DNA of 35,394 nucleotides from Planctomycetota bacterium (GTDB lineage: Bacteria > Planctomycetota > UBA1135 > GCA-002686595), in contig NYXZ01000080.1 of assembly GCA_002686595.1 (NCBI GenBank), positions 1 to 35,394 of the forward strand, given 5' to 3'. The notes under the pieces are model-generated. The model ran no database searches and was not told the origin of the DNA. It saw nothing but the letters and a program-made list of their open reading frames with translations. The position numbers and the translations under genes were made by a program. Of the stretch, positions 8,281 to 15,222 are shown piece after piece; positions within the stretch are counted from its first letter, which is position 1, and the number at the start of each line of letters is the position of its first letter.

Positions 8281-9666
8281 CTATCCGCTGCGTGCGGCGT
8301 CCTGGCCGACGGGCTTGGGGCATGGCAGACGCAGGGGCTGGCCGCCGGCCTGGCCCGTGACCTGGCCGGCGTCAAAGACCACCTCGCCCCGGCGCACAAC
8401 CGTCCGTGGGAAGCCCGCCAGAGACCAACCTTCATAGGCGGACCACTTGGATGTGGAGGGCAAGTTGGCGCCCTCCACCGTGCGCTTCTCATCAGGATCG
8501 AAAAGGACCAGATCACCGTCGCAGCCAGCCTCCAGGCATCCCTTGCCGGGCAGGTGCAGGGACTCGGCGGCCCGCTCAGTGACCGAGGTCAAGGCAGTCT
8601 CGGCGTCGAGCAAACCGCGGCGCACCAGTTCCAGGGTCAAGGGCCAGAGCAGGTCGATGGAGGGCATGCCCGAGGGCGCTTTGGCGTATGGACGATCCTT
8701 GTGCTCGAAGGGATGGGGCGCGTGGTCGGTGCCGATGGCGTCGATGGTGCCGTCCGCCAGGGCTGCCAGCACGCCGGCGGCGTCCTGCGGGGTTTTCACC
8801 GAAGGATTGACCTTGATGCGATTGCCCAGTCCCGGCGCATCGGCGCAGGAGAGCAAAACATAGTGGGGCGCGGTGCTAGCGGAGACGGTCTGGCCCGCCG
8901 TCCGGGCGGTGCGAATCAAATCCGCGGCGGCTGCGGTGGAGACATGGAACACATGTAGTTCAACGCCGGTTTCCTCCGCCAGTTCAAGGGCCATGCGCAC
9001 GGATTCAACTTCCGCCTCGCTGGAGCGCACCAGGTGGTGTTCGCTGACCGTGGCATGGGGATGGGCCGCTGCCCCGGCCTTGAGCAGCGCCTCATCTTCG
9101 CAGTGGGCCACGATCATGCGTCCGGCCCGGGCAGCGCCGGCGAACAGCTCCCGCAGCACGACCCGATCACCCTGGCCAGCCATGCCCGTGGAGCCTCCCA
9201 GGAAACACTTGAAGGCCGGGGTTGTTGGGGCCATGGCCAGCAGGTGCTCCAGGGAATCCGGCAGCAGATTGGCCAAGCAGCCGTAGTCCACCCGGGAACT
9301 GGCGCGCACATGTTCGATGCGCTCCGTGAGGGCGCCCAGATCCGTGCTGAGGGGCGGGTTGTTCTGGACCTCCACAACGCTGGTCACGCCACCGTGCAGG
9401 GCACCGGCGCTGCCCCTTTCCCAGCCCTCCTTCCAGGCCAGTCCCGGGTCGCGAAAGTGTACATGGACATCCACCAGGCCGGGGATGACGGAGAGGCCCG
9501 CGGCGTCGATGACCGTGGCGTCTTGCGTCGGACGCAGGCGCGCCTCACCCGCCGCGCCGAGGCCCTCGATCACGCCGTCCCGCACGCTGATGTCGACCAA
9601 CTCGGTGCCGGGCCACAGGCGCCCCCGCCGCAGGAAGAGGTCCGCCCCGCGCGCCGGTTCCCTCAC
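8281..9666 (-). CDS. pyrC: Dihydroorotase (amidohydrolase superfamily)
   Basis: A 461-residue enzyme predicted to interconvert carbamoyl-aspartate and dihydroorotate in pyrimidine synthesis. The metal-site motif HVHFRDP is at residues 68-74. A lysine (K153) in AFKCFLGGST sits where related enzymes carry the carboxylated metal-bridging lysine. It is followed by VAHCED (His188), a second His in the FHVST segment, and TDHAPH. The spacing fits the TIGR00857-type dihydroorotases, but hydantoinase/allantoinase relatives share these motifs, so the substrate assignment is good but not certain. The gene starts with GTG overlapping the phosphatase stop (GTGA at 9663-9666), so translation is coupled to a signalling gene rather than to other pyrimidine genes. 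Confidence 0.85.
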   Translation of the reverse strand: MREPARGADLFLRRGRLWPGTELVDISVRDGVIEGLGAAGEARLRPTQDATVIDAAGLSVIPGLVDVHVHFRDPGLAWKEGWERGSAGALHGGVTSVVEVQNNPPLSTDLGALTERIEHVRASSRVDYGCLANLLPDSLEHLLAMAPTTPAFKCFLGGSTGMAGQGDRVVLRELFAGAARAGRMIVAHCEDEALLKAGAAAHPHATVSEHHLVRSSEAEVESVRMALELAEETGVELHVFHVSTAAAADLIRTARTAGQTVSASTAPHYVLLSCADAPGLGNRIKVNPSVKTPQDAAGVLAALADGTIDAIGTDHAPHPFEHKDRPYAKAPSGMPSIDLLWPLTLELVRRGLLDAETALTSVTERAAESLHLPGKGCLEAGCDGDLVLFDPDEKRTVEGANLPSTSKWSAYEGWSLAGFPRTVVRRGEVVFDAGQVTGQAGGQPLRLPCPKPVGQDAARSG

Positions 9667-11150
9667 GCCTCGCCGGCTCCGGTCGCGTCTGTTCCGGCCG
9701 TGCCGGTTCCGGTCGCGTCGGAGTTTGTCGTCTCCGCAGCGGCCGCCGCCCGGCGCACGGCGACAATCGTCATGTCGTCTTCGTAGACTCCGCCGGTGAA
9801 CTCGAGAATGTTCTGGATGATGCCCTCGGTGGTTTCCCGCGCCGTGCCGCGGCGGGCCAGGTCCGAGAGCACGGCGCGCATGCCGGACTCGTCAAACATA
9901 CGCTCGCTAAAGGTGTGGTGACGCGCTTCGACGAAGCCATCGGTGAAGGCGATCAGCGTGTCGCCGGGTTCCAGCAGGGAGGGCTCGGGCGAGGTGTACT
10001 CGAAGTCCTCCATCATGCCCAAGGCCGGCCCTTGGCCTGGGATGGCGTCCATCTGGCCGTCTGCCATGTGATACCAAAGGGGCGGCGTATGTCCGGCATT
10101 GACGGCCTGCAGCCGGCCATCGGGTTGGATGATCACGAGAAAGAGCGTGACGAAAAGGCCCGGGTCCAAATGGCGGGCCATGTCCTGGTTGAGCATGGTG
10201 ACCAGTTTGCCCGGGTCGTCCACGAAACGCAGATAGGAACGCAGGTGTCCCTGGGCCGTGGCGGTGACCAGGGCCGGACCAATGCCATGGCCGGTGACAT
10301 CACCCACGACCACCGCCAGGGCGCCGCTCTCAAGGCGCACGAAGTCGTAGAAGTCGCCGCTGGTTTTTTCCGCTGGCTTGTACCAACCGTGCACATCGAG
10401 TTCGCCGATGTCCTCGGGCAACGAGGGCATCAAGCCCTCCTGGATAGTGCTGGCGATTTGGATCGACTCCTCCAGGCGCACCTTCTCCAGGGATTGTTCG
10501 TGCAGGCGCGAGTTGCGCAGGGCGATGGCAATGTGTTGGGTCAGGGCGGCGAAGATGGCCAGGTCCCGGCTGCGGAACTCCCGGGAGGCGGCGCGGGAAT
10601 CGACATACAGGACGACCTCGCCGCTTTCCTCCTCCGTGGCGTCGTCGGTGGTCACCGGGGAGCACATCACCGCCCGCAGTTTGAGGTCGAAGACGGACTC
10701 TCCCAATTCCATGGCCTCGGCCTGGCTGTTGACGGTGGTGCGCAGGGCCTCACCGCTGTCGAGCACCTTCTTGACCACGCTGGTCGAGTAGCGGCGGTCG
10801 TCCTCTTCCAGTACCTGACCGGAACGACCGCGCACGGTGCGCAGGGTCAGTTCACCCGCTTCCCGGGATACAAGCAGGCCACGCTCGGCGCCGGTGATCT
10901 CCACGGCCTGGTCCACCACGTAATCGAGCAAGGCTTCCAGATCTCTGGATTCCGAAACCTGGGCAATGGCGTCCAGCAGCATCTTCACGGAACGGCGGTC
11001 CTTGGCCTCGTCCCCGGTCAGGAAGATCGTACTGGTGCCTTGCCCACCCTCGCCAGCCTGCTCGTCCCCGGATGAGGGTTGTGCCCCCGCCGAGGCCTGG
11101 GCCGGGGGAGCGGTCCGTTTTTCCGTCTTCTTCTTGCGCCAGAATGACAT
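9663..11150 (-). CDS. GAF-domain SpoIIE/RsbU-type PP2C serine phosphatase
   Basis: A 495-residue protein with three parts. First is a basic, low-complexity N-terminus. Next is a GAF domain (about 55-215), with the sequence ending in HIAIALRNSRLHEQ and a linker helix. Last is a SpoIIE-type PP2C domain (about 240-465). The catalytic acidic motifs are present: GDFYDF, GDVTGHG, TDGFVEA and EDDMTIV. Such phosphatases dephosphorylate STAS anti-anti-sigma factors in partner-switching pathways, with the GAF domain sensing a signal. The divergent STAS-PilZ gene 389 bases away is a natural substrate candidate. The last ~25 residues repeat DATG/GTG-type units and look disordered. ATG at 11150. Confidence 0.88.
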   Translation of the reverse strand: MSFWRKKKTEKRTAPPAQASAGAQPSSGDEQAGEGGQGTSTIFLTGDEAKDRRSVKMLLDAIAQVSESRDLEALLDYVVDQAVEITGAERGLLVSREAGELTLRTVRGRSGQVLEEDDRRYSTSVVKKVLDSGEALRTTVNSQAEAMELGESVFDLKLRAVMCSPVTTDDATEEESGEVVLYVDSRAASREFRSRDLAIFAALTQHIAIALRNSRLHEQSLEKVRLEESIQIASTIQEGLMPSLPEDIGELDVHGWYKPAEKTSGDFYDFVRLESGALAVVVGDVTGHGIGPALVTATAQGHLRSYLRFVDDPGKLVTMLNQDMARHLDPGLFVTLFLVIIQPDGRLQAVNAGHTPPLWYHMADGQMDAIPGQGPALGMMEDFEYTSPEPSLLEPGDTLIAFTDGFVEARHHTFSERMFDESGMRAVLSDLARRGTARETTEGIIQNILEFTGGVYEDDMTIVAVRRAAAAAETTNSDATGTGTAGTDATGAGEA

Positions 11151-11294
11151 GCCCGCAGTCTAGCCCCCCACCATCACAAAGGAAGGTGCCCCCCAGCAAC
11201 TAGGAGCCCGGTGGGACCGTGCGACCCAAATGCGGGCGTAGAAGGACTCCCCTCCAGGCGCCCCTGGGAGCGGGGCTGGGGTCGCTGAACGAGC

Positions 11295-11327
11295 CACCGC
11301 CGGTCCTTTTGGGGGACAGCGGCGGTG
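11295..11327. promoter_or_regulatory. Two-part hairpin in the divergent control region
   Basis: CACCGCCG (11295-11302) pairs perfectly with CGGCGGTG (11320-11327). Inside it GTCC (11303-11306) pairs with GGAC (11314-11317), leaving a 7-base loop and an AG bulge. It could be an RNA leader structure, an operator, or a terminator without a U tract. Confidence 0.45.
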
Positions 11328-11389
11328 CCTCGGCATGCTGCGAGCTTGTCCGGCGAACACCCTCGGCTGCCTCCCCTTGCGGTTATGGC

Positions 11390-11422
11390 ATCGGGGTCGG
11401 CACAATATCGGGGTCGGCACAA
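11390..11422. repeat. 16-bp direct repeat, two copies
   Basis: The sequence ATCGGGGTCGGCACAA occurs at 11390-11405 and again at 11407-11422, a spacing of 17 bp. Identical adjacent copies in a promoter region are consistent with binding sites for a regulator. Confidence 0.6.
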
Positions 11423-11471
11423 GGGGGAACTGTTACGCTCCGCTCGGGCCCAGCCCCCCACCGCGCTAGTA

Positions 11472-11517
11472 AGCACCCTAGGCGCCAATAGCACCCTAAG
11501 CACCAATAGCACGCTCG
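11472..11517. repeat. 18-bp tandem repeat just upstream of the STAS-PilZ gene
   Basis: AGCACCCTAGGCGCCAAT (11472-11489) is followed directly by AGCACCCTAAGCACCAAT (11490-11507) and a partial third copy AGCACGCTCG (11508-11517). Two differences separate the first two units. The array ends about 22 bases before the ATG at 11540, where a promoter or operator is expected. Confidence 0.65.
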
Positions 11518-11539
11518 CCCGCGGGCGAGCCCCAACGAT

Positions 11540-12349
11540 ATGCACATCACAGTAGAGCCCTGCAACGACTACGCCATCCTTCACCTGCGCGGCGAGTTCG
11601 ACACCTACTACTGCCCCCAGCTCCAGGAGGAGGTGGATGCCCTCATCAAGGCCGGCGTCTGCCGGGCGGTGCTCAACCTGCGCTTGGTGAAATTCATCAA
11701 CTCCACGGCCCTGGGAGCCATCATCAAGGCCTCCAAGGCCCTGACGGGCGCCGGCGGCAAGTTGGTCATCGCCCGGCCCTCGCCCTTCTGCCGGGACATC
11801 ATCGAAAAGGTCGGCCTGGACCGCGTGGTAACGGTTTACGACACGGACGAGGAGGCCTGTGCCAACCTGGCTTCGGACGCCCCCGCCGCCATCTCCGCTG
11901 AAGAGATCACCGAGGATCCGTCCTCGGTCCTCTTCTCCCTGACCGACGCCGAGCGCACGGCTCACTTCATCGAGGCCGCCGCCAAGGCCAACCCCGTCCA
12001 CGGCCATAGCTTTGGCAAGAACTGGTCAGGCGTCGGCCGCATGGCGGCCCTGGACACCAGCGGCCTGGCCTTCACTTGGAACGGCGGCAACACGGGCCTC
12101 AGCCCCTTCGACATGGGGCAGATGCTGGCCCTCGGAACGGAACTCAAGCTGAAGTTCCGCCTGCCCCTGTTCCAGAAAGGCTACTGCGAGGCCCTGTGCC
12201 GCGTGGAGGACCTCGAAGAGCGCGCCGACGGAGTGCGGGTCGGCCTGCGGTTTTCGGAGATCGATGACGAGACCGTGACCGCGGTGGGCCAGTACGCCAA
12301 GGACATGGCCTTCCTGCGCGACGAGTTGCGCAAGGCCACGGAGAACTGA
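11540..12349 (+). CDS. STAS domain protein with C-terminal PilZ-like domain
   Basis: A 269-residue protein. Residues 1-~105 form a STAS (anti-anti-sigma) domain: an N-terminal strand with LRGEFD, then FINSTALGAI, where Ser55 lies at the usual phosphorylation position (the preceding Asp is Asn54). Residues about 145-265 resemble a PilZ domain in secondary-structure pattern and in the closing VGLRFSEIDDE strand, but the classical RxxxR and DxSxxG c-di-GMP contacts are degenerate (LDTSGLAF). STAS proteins of this type switch partner kinases according to phosphorylation. Coupling to a PilZ module would link the switch to c-di-GMP or to a protein partner. The divergent SpoIIE-type phosphatase is the likely partner. 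No RsbW-like kinase lies in the window. Confidence 0.8.
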   Translation: MHITVEPCNDYAILHLRGEFDTYYCPQLQEEVDALIKAGVCRAVLNLRLVKFINSTALGAIIKASKALTGAGGKLVIARPSPFCRDIIEKVGLDRVVTVYDTDEEACANLASDAPAAISAEEITEDPSSVLFSLTDAERTAHFIEAAAKANPVHGHSFGKNWSGVGRMAALDTSGLAFTWNGGNTGLSPFDMGQMLALGTELKLKFRLPLFQKGYCEALCRVEDLEERADGVRVGLRFSEIDDETVTAVGQYAKDMAFLRDELRKATEN

Positions 12350-12365
12350 GACGCGGCGGGGCGCG

Positions 12366-13652
12366 TCAACCGTCAGAAGTACTGACCTGGCCGCTCTTCT
12401 CCGCCGCAGCGGCTTCGAGGGCTCCGTGGAGCAGGCCCTCGAAATGCCCGGCCACTGCTTCCCAATCGAAGCGGGCCTGGGCCACCTCCCGGGCGCCATG
12501 GGCCCAGCGTCGGCGCGCCATGGGTGATCCGGCGGCGCGGACCAGGATGCCCTCCCAAGCCTCCGTGTCCCCCGGCGGCGCCAGCAGGCCGCAGACGTCG
12601 TTCTCCATCAAGTAGGAGAGGCGCGGCAGATCCGAAGCCAGGACCGGCAGGCCACAGGCCAATGCCCGCCGCACGGCGCCGCCCCGCTCCTCGCTGCCCA
12701 GCGCCGGCGCCGCATAGAGCGTGCTGGAACCCATCAAGCCGGGCAACTCCTCTTCCCGGGGCTTGCCGATCCAGTAGACCCGGCCGGCGATTCCGAGACG
12801 TTCCACCAGGGCCCGCAGGCGCCGGCGTCCGGGACCTTCCCCGGCCAGGACCAGGGACCAATCCCCGCGTTGGCCCACGGTGCGGGCAAAGGCCTGGATC
12901 AGCGTGTCCAGGCCCCGGCGCTCGCGCAGGGGGCCCACGTGGAGCAGGATGCGGCCACGGATGCCGTGGCGGCTGACCAGATGACTGCTGAGGCCTGGCC
13001 TGAATACCTCCAGGTCAACGCCGGTGCGGATCAGGTGTACCCGGCGCGGGGCGAAGCCCTCCGCCAGGGCCTGGTCGCGGGCCACGGGATCCAGGGCCGC
13101 CACGACGGCAGCGTTTTTGCGCACATAGGATCCCCAAAGCAGCTCACCCAACCGGCTGAGGATACCCAGGGGGAAGGGTGAGGCCGGGGAAACGCCCTCT
13201 TCCACCAAGACCAGGGGCGTTTCTAGGCGCTTGCCCTTCCAAGTGCCCAGCCAGGCGGCCGGCGAGAGGGCGTCGTAGGCCACGATCACATCGGGCTTGA
13301 AGCCCGCCAGTCCGGGGCCGTCCTCCGGGGCCGTCCCTCCGTCCACGGTGGGTTCGGAGGCCGCCCGGGGGATAGTCCCCGGGGGAGCCCAAAAGCCCCG
13401 CACCGTGTGGCCGCGCCCCAGGAGCTCCCGGGCCAGCCGGGGTGCGTGGTTCGTGTGCATGCGCTTCAGGGTCAGGGGATCGACCAAGAGGGCTATGCGG
13501 AGGGGAGCTTGCAATGGATCTGAAGTGGTTTTGTGGTCCAGGCTTACATCATTGTGCCGTCCAGGCCATGGCCGACTCTGGACAGCGCTAGGCGGCTTGA
13601 CGCCCCTGAGCGGGGCAGCGTGCCAAGTGGGCAACGCCCCATTTATCGACAC
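12366..13652 (-). CDS. Glycosyltransferase family 4-like protein
   Basis: A two-domain GT-B enzyme of up to 428 residues. The N-terminal half begins LRIALLVDPLTLKRMH with a donor-independent Rossmann pattern. The C-terminal half has the GT4 hallmark LLHVGPLRERRGLDTLIQAFA and the nucleotide-sugar binding segment around SEERGGAVRRALACGLPVLASD. The first Glu of the usual EX7E motif is present but the second is not recognisable (ALA replaces EAMA), which is unusual. The GTG at 13652 overlaps an AT-rich stretch that may be the promoter, and the first ~50 residues look poorly coding. A TTG start near 13514 is also possible. Probable role: adding a sugar to an envelope glycan or glycolipid. Confidence 0.75.
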   Translation of the reverse strand: MSINGALPTWHAAPLRGVKPPSAVQSRPWPGRHNDVSLDHKTTSDPLQAPLRIALLVDPLTLKRMHTNHAPRLARELLGRGHTVRGFWAPPGTIPRAASEPTVDGGTAPEDGPGLAGFKPDVIVAYDALSPAAWLGTWKGKRLETPLVLVEEGVSPASPFPLGILSRLGELLWGSYVRKNAAVVAALDPVARDQALAEGFAPRRVHLIRTGVDLEVFRPGLSSHLVSRHGIRGRILLHVGPLRERRGLDTLIQAFARTVGQRGDWSLVLAGEGPGRRRLRALVERLGIAGRVYWIGKPREEELPGLMGSSTLYAAPALGSEERGGAVRRALACGLPVLASDLPRLSYLMENDVCGLLAPPGDTEAWEGILVRAAGSPMARRRWAHGAREVAQARFDWEAVAGHFEGLLHGALEAAAAEKSGQVSTSDG

Positions 13653-13852
13653 CAGCCCATTTCAATCATAAGGCCTCATGGGCCCGGCGGCGGCGCCGAA
13701 AACTGGGCATCACCCATTTCACTCGGCCCGGACGCCCCGCAACCGCGGGCCTCCCAGCGGGCCGCCGGCCCATCCAGCCCTCGATGCACCTGGCCCAGGT
13801 AGGCCGCGTCCGAGGCGGCCCCCAGGTCCCGGCGGCCCACACCCATATATCC

Positions 13853-14506
13853 ATGAGTCACCCCCACCTTCGCCCCCTCGGCGACAGCCACGACGCAACG
13901 CCCCCCCGCGCCCTCTTCATCCAGCGTTGGCGGACTCTCTTCACACCGCCCGCGAGCAGTCGCCGGGCCTGGTGCGCTTCGTTCTCCGGGGTCAACTTCG
14001 CGCCGGGGGCGCTCCAGGCCCTGTTCCGCGCCGGCCAGCGCGGCTGGACCATCTACCTGCTGGGAAACGAGGATGCCGTGGCCGGCGGCCAGTGGAGCGA
14101 GCGCTCCTGGGAGAAGTTCGAGCGCCAGCTCCTGGGACATCTGGCCCAGGAGGGGATCAAGGTGCACCGCAACTACGCCTGCCTCGACCGCCCGGGCGGA
14201 GCCGGCTCCCACGACAAGGACTCGGTCTTCCGCCTGCCCGGCACGGGTGTCTTCTACCACGCCGCCCAGCAGGATGGCATCGACCTCTCCTCCAGTTGGG
14301 TCATTGCTTCCGATCCCCTGGAGCTGGCGGCGGGTTGGCGCGCCGGCTGCCGCCTGGCGGCCGTCAGCCACGGCGAGGCCCCCGCCGACGGAACCTATCG
14401 CAAGGACAACCTGTGCGTCCGTCCCGAGCATATCCTGCCGGAGTTGAGCGCCGCCCTGGAACTGGCCTCCCGCTCCGCCGCCGTCTCCCACCGCCACCCC
14501 GCCTAG
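13853..14506 (+). CDS. HAD-superfamily (GmhB/HisB-type) relative lacking catalytic aspartates
   Basis: A 217-residue protein whose layout follows D,D-heptose 1,7-bisphosphate phosphatases (HAD-IIIA): the N-terminal strand, a long-helix segment resembling the TNQSG region, a C/H loop, a Lys segment, and the C-terminal strand. The catalytic motifs are altered. The DxD of ALFLDRDGTL reads ALFIQRWRTL (Gln24, Trp26). The TNQSG motif reads GNEDA. The zinc-loop cysteines are mostly gone. The GDxxxD motif reads SDPLEL, keeping only one Asp. The ATG at 13853 follows a Pro-rich upstream stretch. It is probably a pseudoenzyme with a binding or regulatory role rather than a phosphatase. It diverges from the GT4 gene. 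Confidence 0.6.
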   Translation: MSHPHLRPLGDSHDATPPRALFIQRWRTLFTPPASSRRAWCASFSGVNFAPGALQALFRAGQRGWTIYLLGNEDAVAGGQWSERSWEKFERQLLGHLAQEGIKVHRNYACLDRPGGAGSHDKDSVFRLPGTGVFYHAAQQDGIDLSSSWVIASDPLELAAGWRAGCRLAAVSHGEAPADGTYRKDNLCVRPEHILPELSAALELASRSAAVSHRHPA

Positions 14507-14522
14507 GCTCTGTTAGCGATCG

Positions 14523-14542
14523 AGTGCGCATGGGGTCGCACT
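14523..14542 (+). terminator. Short hairpin downstream of the HAD-like gene
   Basis: AGTGCG (14523-14528) pairs with CGCACT (14537-14542) around an 8-base loop, 17 bases after the stop codon. There is no U tract, so termination activity is uncertain. The rest of the gap to 14754 holds no gene. Confidence 0.3.
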
Positions 14543-14687
14543 AGGATTGGGAACTGTCAGGGCGCGGCTGAGCGCTCTGCCGATGTGCAATAGAGGTTCG
14601 GGCCGCGCATTCCCGTAGGTGCCCGTGGCGGCAAAACACCCCCTGAAACGGCTCCAGGGCACTGGATTTGTTGATTTGCGGAAATGG

Positions 14688-14713
14688 ACTCCAACGTGAC
14701 CTATAGTTGGAGT
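14688..14713 (+). promoter_or_regulatory. Inverted repeat upstream of the two-CBS protein
   Basis: ACTCCAAC (14688-14695) and GTTGGAGT (14706-14713) form a perfect 8-bp dyad around a 10-base spacer that includes TATAGT (14702-14707), a -10-like hexamer. It lies 42 bases before the CBS gene start, so it could be a repressor operator over the promoter or an RNA hairpin in the leader. Confidence 0.45.
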
Positions 14714-14754
14714 TGCCCCCAAGCCGATTTCCAGTTTTAACCGGAGCCTCCACC

Positions 14755-15198
14755 ATGCATAGAACCGTACGCGACATCCTGATTCCCCAGGACAACGTAA
14801 CCATGCCACCGGACGCCAGCGCCGCCACAGCCGCCGCCACCATGACCGAGCGCGGCGTCGGTTCGATCCTGATCGTGAACGAAACCCGAGAGTTGATCGG
14901 CATCTTCACCGAGCGCGACCTGATGTGCCGCGTCCTGGTGGACGGCCGTGACGCCCACACCACCACCCTGGCGGAGGTCATGTCCACGGAGCTCTTCACC
15001 ACGACCCCAGAGACGACCCTTGGAACCCTTTTGGCGGCCATGCAGGAACGCCACATCCGCCACGCCCCGGTGCTGGAGGACGGCGCAATCCTGGCCCAGA
15101 TCAGCCTGCGCGATCTCCTGCGCGCCCTGCTGGCTGACAGGACCGCGGACCTGACGGCTCTGCGCTCCTATGTCAGCGGCTCGGAAGCCGGGATCTAG
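14755..15198 (+). CDS. Tandem CBS-domain protein
   Basis: A 147-residue protein made of two CBS domains (about 1-65 and 70-135) and a short tail. Each ends in the expected strand pattern; the first reads LIGIFTERDLMCRV and the second ILAQISLRDLLRAL. Paired CBS domains bind adenine nucleotides (AMP, ATP, NAD or SAM) and sense cell energy or ionic state. A CBS pair alone usually acts by docking on another protein. The ATG at 14755 has GGAG (14743-14746) at 8 bases. Its partner is unknown. Confidence 0.9.
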   Translation: MHRTVRDILIPQDNVTMPPDASAATAAATMTERGVGSILIVNETRELIGIFTERDLMCRVLVDGRDAHTTTLAEVMSTELFTTTPETTLGTLLAAMQERHIRHAPVLEDGAILAQISLRDLLRALLADRTADLTALRSYVSGSEAGI

Positions 15199-15222
15199 TT
15201 AGAGCGCCAGGTCTCCCTTTAC

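Larger units (their letters stand above)
11151..11539. promoter_or_regulatory. Divergent control region between phosphatase and STAS-PilZ genes
   Basis: This 389-bp gap has no convincing gene. From left to right it holds a 12-base match to the end of the 5.5-kb palindromic element (11200-11211), a two-part hairpin (11295-11327), a 16-base direct repeat in two copies (11390-11405 and 11407-11422), and an 18-base tandem repeat of about 2.5 copies (11472-11517) ending about 22 bases before the STAS start codon. Both genes' promoters must lie here, but no clear -35/-10 pair was recognised. Confidence 0.6.

Noticed and set aside
9915-11075. 386-residue plus-strand open frame opposite the SpoIIE-type phosphatase gene
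   Set aside because: It lies antisense to a gene with clear domains, has no recognisable motif, and its composition reflects the high-GC complement.
11219-11491. 90-residue plus-strand frame in the divergent control region
   Set aside because: No ribosome site, no domain, and it overlaps the hairpin and the 16-bp direct repeats.
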